64,000 nt of DNA from Advenella sp. FME57 (GTDB taxonomy: Bacteria > Pseudomonadota > Gammaproteobacteria > Burkholderiales > Burkholderiaceae_B): the NCBI RefSeq assembly GCF_014897675.1, contig NZ_JABUXU010000004.1, positions 186,001-250,000 on the forward strand, read 5' to 3'. This document shows, piece after piece, positions 1 to 8,889 of the stretch. How positions within the stretch are numbered: the first letter of the stretch is position 1; every line of letters begins with the position of its first letter. Below the pieces are notes generated by a model that did not search any database, was not told the DNA's origin, and worked only from the letters and a program-made list of their open reading frames with translations. The position numbers and the translations under genes were made by a program.

Positions 1-404
1 CGTTCTTCATGTATCCACGTCAGGCGATGCAAATGATTGCGCTGGATGATCTTGGACGTATCAATGCTCAGATTCTCTGTCAGCCCGATCGCTATGCAGG
101 GCAGTCCTTGGAGCTATCTGGACAGGCCATTGTCGGCGACGATTTGGAGAGCGCCTTCTCCCATGCAGCGGGCCGTCCAATCCGCTATCAGCGGTTCCCG
201 GAGGAATTGCTGGCAACCAATGCCTTCCTGAGAGAGCTTACAGTGCTCGTCGATAATGGTGTGGTTTCGGGGGTTGCAGACATCCCCGCGCTAGAGCGCG
301 AATTCGGTCCAATGCTCACGCTGGAGCAATGGCTGTCAGGCCCGGGAAAAGCACTTTTTGAGGCGGCACTGAATGCTTCCAAGGTGGACATTGCGTTGCG
401 TTGA
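1..404 (+). CDS. NmrA-like NAD(P)-binding protein, C-terminal part (cut by window edge)
   Basis: The reading frame is already open at the first base, so only the C-terminal part (about 133 residues) is visible. The segment MIALDDLGRINAQIL followed by a short hydrophilic domain with GRPIRYQRFPEE is typical of the C-terminal half of NmrA/HSCARG-like atypical SDR proteins, which bind NAD(P) and act as redox sensors or reductases. The Rossmann N-terminus would lie to the left of the window. It converges on the MFS gene that follows. The family assignment is by eye; the substrate is unknown. Confidence 0.7.
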   Translation, partial: FFMYPRQAMQMIALDDLGRINAQILCQPDRYAGQSLELSGQAIVGDDLESAFSHAAGRPIRYQRFPEELLATNAFLRELTVLVDNGVVSGVADIPALEREFGPMLTLEQWLSGPGKALFEAALNASKVDIALR

Positions 405-611
405 TTGGTCTGGCCATTGGCGGCCAACTGCACCGCCTGGCACAGTCGTTCAGAGCGTTGGCGCCGAAGGTCTGCCATTATCATGGTTTTTATATCGTTT
501 TCGTGCAGCATGGCAAACGTGCGGCCAGATGCGATGGCCTTGGTTTGGGCGGTCTCGGCCCTAGGGTATCGCCGCCGACATTCACCCGATCTGGCGTATG
601 GTCCAGTGCCG

Positions 612-1958
612 CTAGGCGCGTTCCTCGGCAATGCGGCGCACCACCGTATCTCGGAAACGGATATTGTGCGGTATGGCGCAAATAATCAATATTGCAGTGA
701 CGACGCAAGCCAGCGCAATCACATATAAGCCCATCGACGCGCTACCCGTCACATCCTTGACCTTGCCGACCATGTAGGGCGCGATAATGCCGCCGATTTG
801 GCCGATGGAATTGATCAGGGCCAGGCTACCGGCTGCAGCGACACCGCTCATTATGCGGACCGGAAATACCCAGAATATGCCGAAAGAGGCAATGATGCCC
901 GTCGCGGCAATACTAAGGCCCAGCACCAACACCACGGTATTGTCCCAATAGATCGCACACAACACATAGCCGACGGCACCGGCCAGCGCACAGCCCGCCA
1001 GGTGCCAGCGGCGGTCGCCGGTATGGTCGGAACTTTTACCGATCAGGACCGTTCCGATAATCGCGGCGATGTAGGGCAGCGTCGTAATCAGGCCGATAAT
1101 CAGCGGGTCCGCCGTACCTGCCGTCTTGATAAGCTGCGGCATCCAGAAAAGTATGCCGTAGATTCCCATGCAAAGGCCGAGATAAATCAGCGAAAATAGA
1201 TAAATGACTGGTCGTTTCAACGCCTCGCGGAAAGAATGTGTGTTGTCGACTTTGGGATCCTTGCCAATCTCGCGTGCCAGCAGGGCTTTTTCCTTGGGGG
1301 ACAGCCATTTGGCATCTTCGATGCGATCATTGAAGGCGAACAACACTACGAAGCCCAGAATACACGAAGGGATTCCTTCGATCAGGAACAGCCATTGCCA
1401 GCCAGGCATGCCGTTGACGCCATCGAGCAGCTTTAGAATGGCACCGGAAATCGGGCCACCGATGATGCCGCACAACGCAATGGAGCCGAAAAACATATTG
1501 TTCATGCGTCCGCGGTAACTGGCGGGAAACCATTGTGTAAAGAAGTAGAGTACGCCTGGAACGAAGCCTGCCTCAAGCACTCCAAGCAGAAAGCGCAGCG
1601 CATAGAACGAGGTCTCGCTCTGAACGAACATCATGGCAGCCGAGGCGAGGCCCCAGGTAATCATGATCCGCGCGATCCATCGGCGCGCGCCTACTCGTGC
1701 CAGAATAATATTGCTTGGGATTTCGAAAAGGAGGTAACCGATGAAAAATATACTGGCGCCAAGCCCGTAAGCAGCTTCGCTCAGGCCCAACTGCGATTGC
1801 ATTTGCAATTTTGCAAAGCTGATATTGACGCGATCCAGATATGCCATGATAAAACAGGCAATGATCAGCGGTATGATTCGCCACGCAACTTTGCGCAGCA
1901 GATCTGCCTTTTCTTGCTCCTGCGGCTCAAGCGGTGCATCTACCCTCGTATTCGCCAT
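612..1958 (-). CDS. MFS transporter, anion:cation symporter (ACS) type
   Basis: This is a 448-residue inner-membrane protein with about 12 hydrophobic segments. The first one carries the ACS-family signature: IIPLIIACFIMAYLDRVNIS, then FAKLQMQ and GYLLFEIPSNIIL. Relatives import organic anions such as phthalate, tartrate, hydroxyphenylacetate or glucarate with protons. It starts with ATG behind AGGAGACAAAG. It follows an SDR gene and an iron-dependent alcohol dehydrogenase on the same strand, so it probably imports the substrate of those two enzymes. The ligand cannot be told from sequence alone. Confidence 0.88.
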   Translation of the reverse strand: MANTRVDAPLEPQEQEKADLLRKVAWRIIPLIIACFIMAYLDRVNISFAKLQMQSQLGLSEAAYGLGASIFFIGYLLFEIPSNIILARVGARRWIARIMITWGLASAAMMFVQSETSFYALRFLLGVLEAGFVPGVLYFFTQWFPASYRGRMNNMFFGSIALCGIIGGPISGAILKLLDGVNGMPGWQWLFLIEGIPSCILGFVVLFAFNDRIEDAKWLSPKEKALLAREIGKDPKVDNTHSFREALKRPVIYLFSLIYLGLCMGIYGILFWMPQLIKTAGTADPLIIGLITTLPYIAAIIGTVLIGKSSDHTGDRRWHLAGCALAGAVGYVLCAIYWDNTVVLVLGLSIAATGIIASFGIFWVFPVRIMSGVAAAGSLALINSIGQIGGIIAPYMVGKVKDVTGSASMGLYVIALACVVTAILIICAIPHNIRFRDTVVRRIAEERA

Positions 1959-2035
1959 CTTTGTCTCCTGATTTTAATAATTTGTGTCGCCAGTAACGCG
2001 TGGCGACCTGCATGAAATGGGTTTGCTTTTTTGTA

Positions 2036-2830
2036 TTACCCCCGTCCCACAAATGGCATTTTGGTGGCCATGACTGTCATAAACTGAACATTGGCCTCAA
2101 GCGGGAGACTGGCCATATGGACAATGGCATTGGCCGCGTGAACAACATCCATGGTCGGCTCCGGAATGGGCTCGCGGCTTGCCTGCAGCGCGCCCGTCTC
2201 CATGCGAGACACCATTTCGGTCGCTGCGTTGCCGAAATCCACTTGGCATACCGCGATATCGTATTTCCGGCCATCGAGCGCGCAGGCTTTCGTTAAGCCG
2301 CTAACTGCGTGCTTGCTGGCGGTATAGTCGGCTGACTGCAATCTAGGCACATGCGCCGACAACGAGCCGTTATTGATAATGCGGCCGCCTCGCGGCGTTT
2401 GCGTACTCATTTGCCGAAATGCTGCCTGCGTGCAAAGAAACGTGCCGGTGACATTCACGTCAAGCATCTGTTTCCAGTGTTCGTATGCCAGTTCTTCGAC
2501 AGACTTTCCCGCAACGCCGAGCCCGGCATTGTTAAATAGCATGTCGAGCCGACCAAAGGTACGCTGCGCAGAAGCGAATAGCTGGTCGACGGAAGACGGC
2601 TGAGTGACGTCCGTCGGTATGGCAATAGTCCGGATGTCGTGAGCCGAGAAAAACGTATCGCAGTCGCGGATTGTCGCTTCGAGAGTCTCCAGATGACGCC
2701 CGGCGAGGGCTACGCGCCATCCATCCGCCAATAATGCGCATGCTGTGGCCCTGCCTATGCCGCTTCCTGCTCCGGTGACAATGGCGACCCGATTATGGGG
2801 AACGTCACTTGAGTCCGGTTTGTCCCTCAT
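2036..2830 (-). CDS. SDR-family NAD(P)-dependent oxidoreductase
   Basis: This 264-residue classical short-chain dehydrogenase has the cofactor motif TGAGSGIG at residues 19-26, NNAG at 100-103, and a catalytic set Ser156, Tyr169 and Lys173 (YTASK). It is expected to be a soluble enzyme oxidising an alcohol or reducing a ketone. The start is ATG preceded by AGGAGTTGGAAAC. It sits between the MFS transporter and the iron-dependent alcohol dehydrogenase, probably in one operon. The substrate is unknown. Confidence 0.9.
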   Translation of the reverse strand: MRDKPDSSDVPHNRVAIVTGAGSGIGRATACALLADGWRVALAGRHLETLEATIRDCDTFFSAHDIRTIAIPTDVTQPSSVDQLFASAQRTFGRLDMLFNNAGLGVAGKSVEELAYEHWKQMLDVNVTGTFLCTQAAFRQMSTQTPRGGRIINNGSLSAHVPRLQSADYTASKHAVSGLTKACALDGRKYDIAVCQVDFGNAATEMVSRMETGALQASREPIPEPTMDVVHAANAIVHMASLPLEANVQFMTVMATKMPFVGRG

Positions 2831-2899
2831 GTTTCCAACTCCTTATTTATTATTTATGGCGCTGCCGCGCATTGCGTCGATGCATATGTCTGCGTCCTT

Positions 2900-4039
2900 C
2901 TACATTGACTCATTCAGCATCGCCATGTAATCTTCCACGGTCGCTTCCCGCGGATTGGTTTTATGGCTGTGGTCTGCAAGTGCGCCGTCAATGATCTTGG
3001 GAAAGAGCTCTCGCGTCACGCCAAGTTGGGCTAAAGTCGTGGGCAAGCCAAGTCGCTTGGTCAGATTCAAAACTTCATTGGCCAGCGAGCTTGCGTTTGC
3101 AAGCCCTATTGCGGCGGCGATGCGATCCAGTTTTCTTTCCTGCACCATTGTGGTCGCGGGCGCATTGAACTCAATGACCGAGGGCAGGAAAATAGCGTTC
3201 AGTGTCCCGTGGTGAAGCCGCGGGTTGATACCGCCAAGAGAGTGACTAAGGCTGTGTACACAGCCCAGGCCCTTTTGAAACGCCAGCGCACCTTGCATGC
3301 TTGCGCTCATCATGTTCAGTCGCGCGTCCCGATCTGCAGGGTTGCTGGTTGCCTGTTCAATGTGGCGCCACGCTCTGTTTAATCCGTCCAATGCAATACC
3401 GTCAGCAGGAGGATTAAATAGCGGAGACATAAACGTTTCAAGGCAATGCGCGATGGCGTCCATGCCAGTGGCTGCTGTCAATTGTGCAGGCAGTTTCATT
3501 GTCAGCTCCGGGTCGCAGATTGCCGTTTTCGGAACAATGAAAGGGGAAATGATGCCCACTTTTCTGCCATCGTCCAGAATCAGGATCGCGCCTCTGCCCA
3601 CTTCGCTACCTGTGCCCGCCGTGGTTGGGATCGCGATCACAGGGGCTGCGGCCGAGGTGATTTTACTGAGTCCGCCTTCAATAATGGCAAAGGTCTTGAG
3701 CGGCCCTTCATGCGTTGCGCATACTGCAACACCCTTGGCCAGGTCGATTGAGGATCCGCCTCCTATCGCTATGATTCCGTCGCATTCATTCTCGATAAAA
3801 GTCGCAACAGCCTTGCGCACGGCTTTTTCATTTGGATTGGGCGGGGTTTCATCGAAGACGGGTACGTTGTCCGGATCATTCAGATGAACTATAGCGGCTT
3901 CTAGCAGGCCTGCAGCCCGGATGCCCTGATCTGTGACGACCATGGGGCGTTTGATCCCGATGCGATCGCATTCCGCTTGTAATAAACGCACAGCGCCGAA
4001 GTCGAACTGAATATGAGTGAGATATTGGATGAGTGCCAT
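2900..4039 (-). CDS. Iron-containing alcohol dehydrogenase
   Basis: This group III, Fe-dependent alcohol dehydrogenase reads 379 residues from the internal ATG used here. The frame opens further upstream to an ATG at 4114, but the extra 25 residues (MNKRGHDQADTHAHVDFN...) do not resemble the family, whose first strand is the QYLTHIQFDFGA segment. The cofactor loop GGGSSIDLAKG, the motif TTAGTGSEV, and the metal-ligand regions DAIAHCLETF and HSLSHSLGG are all present. Family members include maleylacetate reductases, 1,3-propanediol and hydroxyacid-oxoacid dehydrogenases. It is the first gene of the minus-strand run ADH-SDR-MFS and is divergent from a LysR gene that is its likely regulator. Confidence 0.88.
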   Translation of the reverse strand: MALIQYLTHIQFDFGAVRLLQAECDRIGIKRPMVVTDQGIRAAGLLEAAIVHLNDPDNVPVFDETPPNPNEKAVRKAVATFIENECDGIIAIGGGSSIDLAKGVAVCATHEGPLKTFAIIEGGLSKITSAAAPVIAIPTTAGTGSEVGRGAILILDDGRKVGIISPFIVPKTAICDPELTMKLPAQLTAATGMDAIAHCLETFMSPLFNPPADGIALDGLNRAWRHIEQATSNPADRDARLNMMSASMQGALAFQKGLGCVHSLSHSLGGINPRLHHGTLNAIFLPSVIEFNAPATTMVQERKLDRIAAAIGLANASSLANEVLNLTKRLGLPTTLAQLGVTRELFPKIIDGALADHSHKTNPREATVEDYMAMLNESM

Positions 4040-4181
4040 CTGAATTAATAAAAAGTTATAATTGAAATCAACATGGGCATGGGTATCTGCCTGATCATGT
4101 CCCCGTTTGTTCATTGTTTTATGTATATTTTCCAGTCATTGTATGTGTGATGTTGATATGCGATGTACTGAAAACTGTTCA

Positions 4182-4198
4182 TACAGGTATAACCTGTA
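4182..4198. promoter_or_regulatory. Perfect inverted repeat, candidate LysR operator
   Basis: TACAGGT-ATA-ACCTGTA is a perfect 7-bp inverted repeat. It lies nine bases before the LysR start codon and between the divergent alcohol dehydrogenase and LysR genes. It has the size and dyad form of an LTTR recognition site (T-N11-A), which suggests autoregulation plus control of the ADH-SDR-MFS operon. Binding is inferred. Confidence 0.5.
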
Positions 4199-4206
4199 GT
4201 TAATCC

Positions 4207-5127
4207 ATGACACCCAATTTAACCTCTATTGCGTCCAGGCTGCATGTCAGGCACCTTCGTTTGTTGATCGCCATTTCAGAGCATGGCTCCCTGTTGGGGG
4301 CGGCAAATGAGGTGGCTATCAGCCAACCAGGCGCAAGCAAGGCGCTTCAGGAAATTGAAATCACATTTGGGGCTGCGCTTTTCAATAGAACCAACCGTGG
4401 CCTGGAGGCCAACGATTTAGGCTTATGCGTGTTGAAGTACGCAAGAATGATCTATACCGATCTTGGTCATTTGCGAAACGAACTGGATGCGATCCAGAAA
4501 GGAGATGGTGGCAGGGTTGCTGTCGGATGCATCATGGGTGCAATACCGTTGCTGACCGATGCCGTTGCCGATCTCATGCAGACCCATCCTGGCATGTCGG
4601 TGGAAATCGTTGAAGACACCAGCGCGGAACTTCTGAGCCTGATAGATTCTGGTCGGCTTGATATGGCGATATGCCGCACATCGGTCAGTAAAACACCGGA
4701 AATTTATGAGAGCGAGCATCTGCAACCGGAAGAACTGAGCGTCATTGCCAACTGTGATAATCCGTTTGCGCGTAGTGATCGCCTGACGCTTGAAGATCTG
4801 GCTCAATGTAAATGGATCGTGTACCGTGCCAATATGCCCATGCGGCTGTTGCTCGAGCGCGAATTTTATAATGCCGGGATTCGTTTCCCTGCCAATTTGC
4901 TTGAAACAACCTCTCCATTTGCAACCCTGGCGTTATTGAACAGAAATCCATCTTTTGTCGCCCTGGCTTCGACGGACGTTGCCTCGTTTTTTGTGCGCAA
5001 TAATCTGGTCAGGGTACTGCCGTTTGAATTCACGTTACGCAGTGAGCCTTATGAACTGGCCTATCGACGGGGCGCGCTGTTGTCTATCGGTGCAAAGTTA
5101 ATGAAAAACTGTCTGCTGCCTCAATAA
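4207..5127 (+). CDS. LysR-family transcriptional regulator
   Basis: This 306-residue regulator has an N-terminal winged helix (LRHLRLLIAISEHGSLLGAA, then ISQPGASKALQEIE) and a C-terminal periplasmic-binding-like effector domain. It is divergent from the ADH-SDR-MFS operon, the classic arrangement for an LTTR and its target. A perfect 17-bp dyad lies just before its start. The effector is probably the substrate or an intermediate of that operon. Confidence 0.92.
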   Translation: MTPNLTSIASRLHVRHLRLLIAISEHGSLLGAANEVAISQPGASKALQEIEITFGAALFNRTNRGLEANDLGLCVLKYARMIYTDLGHLRNELDAIQKGDGGRVAVGCIMGAIPLLTDAVADLMQTHPGMSVEIVEDTSAELLSLIDSGRLDMAICRTSVSKTPEIYESEHLQPEELSVIANCDNPFARSDRLTLEDLAQCKWIVYRANMPMRLLLEREFYNAGIRFPANLLETTSPFATLALLNRNPSFVALASTDVASFFVRNNLVRVLPFEFTLRSEPYELAYRRGALLSIGAKLMKNCLLPQ

Positions 5128-5343
5128 CCACGCACTTTCATACTCGTGCTACACGCACAGCGCGCGATCCATCATCCGATGATGTGCTTGCTGATAAGCA
5201 AGTCTATACTTATGAACGGCAGTCATCCGTTCATCGGCCGGCCCACTTAAATTAATTCAAGTGACATATTTTCAGGAATATTCGCGGCCCTACCAAATTG
5301 TGCAAACGCATATGGCTGGCATGCCTCATGCCATTCGGCTTTG

Positions 5344-6234
5344 CTAGCCGACGCCCACAGGCTCAGGTGCCTGTTCGAAGCACTCAATCAGCAACTCGGT
5401 CAGCACCCGTACCTTTCTTGCAGGATGTCTGCCTGGCGGGCGGATGACATATGCCGCCGCCGGTGGGGGTGGATAGCCTGTCATCACCGGCACAAGCGCG
5501 CCGCTGGCCACATGTTCTTGGGTGACGGCATCGGGGATCCAGGCGATGCCCAGCCCTGCCAATGCGGCGGCGGCTAACGCCGTGGCGTTGTCGGCCTTGA
5601 AGCGCCCTTGCGGGCGAACTGTGATGATCTTGTCGCCGTCCATAAGTTGCCAGGCTTCGGTGCCCTGCATAAGGGCCTGGTGGCCGATGAGTTCATCCGG
5701 CGTTTCGGGGGAACCGTGCGCTTTGATATAGTCCGGACTCGCAACCATCTTTCCATAGATCGGACCGATGCGTCTTGCGATCAGGTCAGAGTCCTTAAGG
5801 TAGCCAATCCGGATTGCACAATCAAAGCCTTCAGCCACCATATCAACGAAGCGATCACTGTAGGAGGCATGGATGTGAAGCTGCGGATGCAGTTGCGCCA
5901 TGCGCGCAAGAACGGGGGCCAGGTGATTCGGGCCGAAAGAAACCGGCACGGCAACTCGCAAGCGGCCGCAAAGCTCACCGGTGGGCAGGATCGTTTCCCT
6001 GGCTACGTCGATCTCGGCACACGCTCTGGCGGCATAGTCTCGGAAGGTGGCGCCGGCTTCCGTAAGCGCCGCGCCGCGGGTGGTTCGTGCAAGAAGCTGC
6101 ACGCTCAGGTCTGCCTCAAGCCGCAAGAGCCGCCGGCTGACGATTGACTTGGACACACCGAGCCGGCGCGCAGCGGGCGAAACGCCCCCGGCATCAGCAA
6201 CTTCGATGAATGTGCGCAGGTCTTCGATGTCCAA
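5344..6234 (-). CDS. LysR-family transcriptional regulator
   Basis: The N-terminus LDIEDLRTFIEVADAGG with GVSKSIVSRRLLRLE is the LysR winged helix, followed by a substrate-binding-like domain. I prefer a TTG start at 6234 (297 residues) because it puts the family's usual DIEDLRTF motif at the N-terminus and has GAAGAGGA upstream. An in-frame ATG at 6312 would add 26 atypical residues. The gene is divergent from an isochorismatase-family hydrolase, its likely target. The domain resembles the subgroup that controls oxidoreductases and small hydrolases. Confidence 0.9.
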   Translation of the reverse strand: MDIEDLRTFIEVADAGGVSPAARRLGVSKSIVSRRLLRLEADLSVQLLARTTRGAALTEAGATFRDYAARACAEIDVARETILPTGELCGRLRVAVPVSFGPNHLAPVLARMAQLHPQLHIHASYSDRFVDMVAEGFDCAIRIGYLKDSDLIARRIGPIYGKMVASPDYIKAHGSPETPDELIGHQALMQGTEAWQLMDGDKIITVRPQGRFKADNATALAAAALAGLGIAWIPDAVTQEHVASGALVPVMTGYPPPPAAAYVIRPPGRHPARKVRVLTELLIECFEQAPEPVGVG

Positions 6235-6377
6235 TTTGGCGTTCCTCTTCTCGCGACACAGTGTAGCACAAGGGATGACTACCGAATCCGCATCGCGAAT
6301 GCAAGAATCCATCCTGGTAGCGTCGCAATCGGCGCAAGCCTTCTCCTGAAACTGCCCTCATACACAAGGATATATTC

Positions 6378-7031
6378 ATGACATTTCGTAATGGCCTTGC
6401 CTCTTTGCTTCGTCCCGAAGACTCGGTACTCGTTCTGATCGACCATCAGCCTTACCAGCTTGCGAACCTGAACAGCCACGAACCACAGATGGTGGTCAAC
6501 AATGCGACAGCGCTGGCAAAGACCGCCAAAGCATTTGGCGTTCCCACCATCCTGACCAGCGTGATCGCTGATCGTGGCGGCCTCATCTTCCCACAAATCA
6601 CAAATGTATTCCCCGGTCAGGAGGTGATTGACCGCACGTTCATCAACACCTGGGAAGATAAAAAGGTAGTCGACGCCGTCAAGGATACGGGCCGCAAGCA
6701 ACTGATTATCGCGGGTCTGTGGACCGAAATCTGCGTGGCGATGCCGGCGATCCAGGCCGCAGGCGAAGGCTGGGATGTCACGGCCGTGACTGACGCTTCT
6801 GGCGGCACTTCAGTTGAAGCGCATGAGGTCGCGATCCAGCGCATGATCGCCGGCGGCGTGAACATGATGACCTGGCTGGCAGTGGCCTCCGAATGGCAGC
6901 GCGATTGGGCCCGCACCGAGCACGCCGCCGAGCTGAGCGAGGTGCTGATTCAGCATGTGGGTGGTAGCGGTATTGCGTTGTTGTGGGAGCAGCAATTGCT
7001 CAACACGCCGGTGCCCAAGACTAAAGGCTGA
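6378..7031 (+). CDS. Isochorismatase-family hydrolase (YcaC-like)
   Basis: This 217-residue cysteine hydrolase has the catalytic Asp22 in LVLIDHQPYQL and the nucleophilic Cys119 in GLWTEICVAMPA, preceded by the family's cis-peptide region. The closest resemblance is to YcaC-type proteins, whose physiological substrate is not settled. It starts with ATG behind AAGGA at good spacing. It is divergent from a LysR regulator and probably transcribed alone. Confidence 0.88.
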   Translation: MTFRNGLASLLRPEDSVLVLIDHQPYQLANLNSHEPQMVVNNATALAKTAKAFGVPTILTSVIADRGGLIFPQITNVFPGQEVIDRTFINTWEDKKVVDAVKDTGRKQLIIAGLWTEICVAMPAIQAAGEGWDVTAVTDASGGTSVEAHEVAIQRMIAGGVNMMTWLAVASEWQRDWARTEHAAELSEVLIQHVGGSGIALLWEQQLLNTPVPKTKG

Positions 7032-7155
7032 GTTGCAGGGGCGGCGCGTACCATGACCGATGCGCTGTAAACAATGGATGTCGGCCGGGCTGGCAGTGTC
7101 AAGCCGGCAGGTTCTGCCAATGATGGCCGGTATTTACTGGAAAATTGTCATTGGC

Positions 7156-7734
7156 CTATTGGCCGTTCTTGCGGGCACGGTGGGCGGCCGCTTTCATTCT
7201 GTTGCCGCAAGAGGCCATACTGCACCAGCGTCGCCGATGCGACTTGGTCAAATCGTGAAAGAATAATGTGCAGTCGTGCGCCTCACATTCTCGTACAAGT
7301 TGCAGATCTTCATTCGAAAGCAAGTGTACGAGCGCTTGTGCAACAGGTTCAAGCAGACTGGCTGCGTTCATGTTGTGCCGGTGTCTGACGATCTTGAATG
7401 TTCTGCTGGCGGCGTCCCACGCAAGTTCCTTCCTGGGGCGGCCCGCTTCCAATACCTGATTAATGACGGCGGCATCGGCCGAGCTGCCTGTTCTGGCGGC
7501 CAGGACCACCGCTTTGGCATTGTCCCTGAGCGCACGTGCGAGCTCAAGCAGGCCGGTTGGCGCGCTGCTGCAGTCATCCGGCAGCAACTGGGCGAGTCTG
7601 AGCCATTCGATCACACTGTGGTCGCTATCAAAGCAGTCGCAATGCCGTGGTCCCACACCATACTCGGTGTTAATGAAGTCGAGCGCAGGATTGTTTGCAA
7701 TAAATAATGGTGTTCCGCTGATGACAGAGGGCAT
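7156..7734 (-). CDS. CGNR zinc-finger protein with ABATE domain
   Basis: The N-terminus (GTPLFIANNPALDFINTEY) is the ABATE stress-sensing domain. The C-terminus carries CEAHDCTLFFHD, then RRRWCSMASCGNRMKAAAHR, the CGNR zinc-finger signature that gives the family its name; such proteins are treated as transcriptional regulators. I chose the ATG at 7734; a TTG at 7794 would add 20 residues. It is divergent from the exported alpha/beta hydrolase, which is its likely target. Confidence 0.85.
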   Translation of the reverse strand: MPSVISGTPLFIANNPALDFINTEYGVGPRHCDCFDSDHSVIEWLRLAQLLPDDCSSAPTGLLELARALRDNAKAVVLAARTGSSADAAVINQVLEAGRPRKELAWDAASRTFKIVRHRHNMNAASLLEPVAQALVHLLSNEDLQLVRECEAHDCTLFFHDLTKSHRRRWCSMASCGNRMKAAAHRARKNGQ

Positions 7735-7740
7735 GATTCG

Positions 7741-7816
7741 AGTAACCGGTAATTTATATGTTGACAGGATACTATAATCGCTGATAACCTTCAATCTATA
7801 CTTTTACAGGTTACTA
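7741..7816. promoter_or_regulatory. Divergent control region with spaced inverted repeat
   Basis: The region between the CGNR gene and the alpha/beta hydrolase holds AGTAACC near 7741 and its complement GGTTACT near 7809, each continued by GTAA/TTTAC. They are arms of a loose inverted repeat about 68 bp apart. TTGACA (7761) and TATAAT (7773) also occur here but are not correctly spaced for one promoter. The repeat could be the binding site of the CGNR protein; this is inference. Confidence 0.3.
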
Positions 7817-7827
7817 AGGAGCCAGTC

Positions 7828-8784
7828 ATGAAATCCACCAAATCGATTGCAGCCTCAGCCAGTGTCGCTGCGGCTTTGCTCACAGGACAAGCGCAGGCCG
7901 CAGACGCCCCCCTTTCTGCAAACCAACAGGTCCATTACCGTTACGAGCAGGTTGGCGACGTGAAGGTTTTCTATCGTGAAGCGGGCGATCCCGGTGCGCC
8001 GGCCATCTTGCTGCTGCATGGTTTCGCAGCGTCTTCGTATATGTGGCGCGACCTAATTGCGGCCCTCGCAGACAGGTATCACGTCATCGCGCCTGATTTG
8101 CCCGCCTTTGGATTCACAGAATCTCCTGAACGTGGCAAGTATGAGTATTCGTTTGCCAATATCACGAAAACGATTGAGCAGTTCACCACGCAGCTAAAGC
8201 TTGACCGCTACGCCCTCGCGGTGCACGACTATGGCGCACCCGTGGGCTGGCGTCTGGCTCTGGCTCATCCTGCCCGTATTACGGCGATCATCTCGCAAAA
8301 TGGAAATGCCTATGAAGAGGGTCTTGCCAAGGGCTGGGAACCGATCCGGAAGTATTGGCAAGCGCCTACCCAGGAAAACCGGAAGGCCCTGGCCGACTTT
8401 CCGACCCCGGAGTCAATCAAGTGGCAATATGTTGAAGGGGTGAGTGATGTGAGTGTCGTGGCGCCGGACAGCTATACGCTCGAAGGCGCGTTCATCAGTC
8501 GGCCAGGCATGGCAGACATACAGCTGGACTTGCTGTTGAACTATGCATCCAACGTCGAGAAATATCCCGAGTTCCAGGCCTACTTTCGCCAATATCAGCC
8601 GCCGTTGCTCGCAGTCTGGGGCAAAAACGACCCGTTTTTCCTGCCGGCGGGCGCCCAGGCATGGAAGCGTGACATCCCTGAAGCAGACGTTCGCTTTTAC
8701 GATACCGGTCACTTCGCACTGGAAACCCACGGCAAAGAAATTATTCCGGTCGTCCGCGCATTCCTGGACAAAAATGTAAAGTGA
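7828..8784 (+). CDS. Exported alpha/beta hydrolase with Asp nucleophile (haloalkane dehalogenase / epoxide hydrolase type)
   Basis: This 318-residue protein has a signal peptide (MKSTKSIAASASVAAALLTG, cut near Ala24-Ala25), so it probably acts in the periplasm. The oxyanion region is LLLHGFAASS (64-70). The nucleophile elbow reads AVHDYGAPVG, with Asp134 where lipases have Ser. The acid is probably Asp268 in GKNDPFF and the base His295 in TGHFALETH. An Asp nucleophile is typical of haloalkane dehalogenases, fluoroacetate dehalogenases and epoxide hydrolases, which pass through an ester intermediate. AAGGAG lies before the ATG. It is divergent from a CGNR regulator. Confidence 0.85.
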   Translation: MKSTKSIAASASVAAALLTGQAQAADAPLSANQQVHYRYEQVGDVKVFYREAGDPGAPAILLLHGFAASSYMWRDLIAALADRYHVIAPDLPAFGFTESPERGKYEYSFANITKTIEQFTTQLKLDRYALAVHDYGAPVGWRLALAHPARITAIISQNGNAYEEGLAKGWEPIRKYWQAPTQENRKALADFPTPESIKWQYVEGVSDVSVVAPDSYTLEGAFISRPGMADIQLDLLLNYASNVEKYPEFQAYFRQYQPPLLAVWGKNDPFFLPAGAQAWKRDIPEADVRFYDTGHFALETHGKEIIPVVRAFLDKNVK

Positions 8785-8889
8785 TTACGAGTGACGGCAG
8801 ACGCATTGCACACCACGGCAGTGCTGGCATAATCCGCAGCGTGCTGCGGATCATCGCTTGTCACCACAATGTCACCTCAGAGAAACCGT

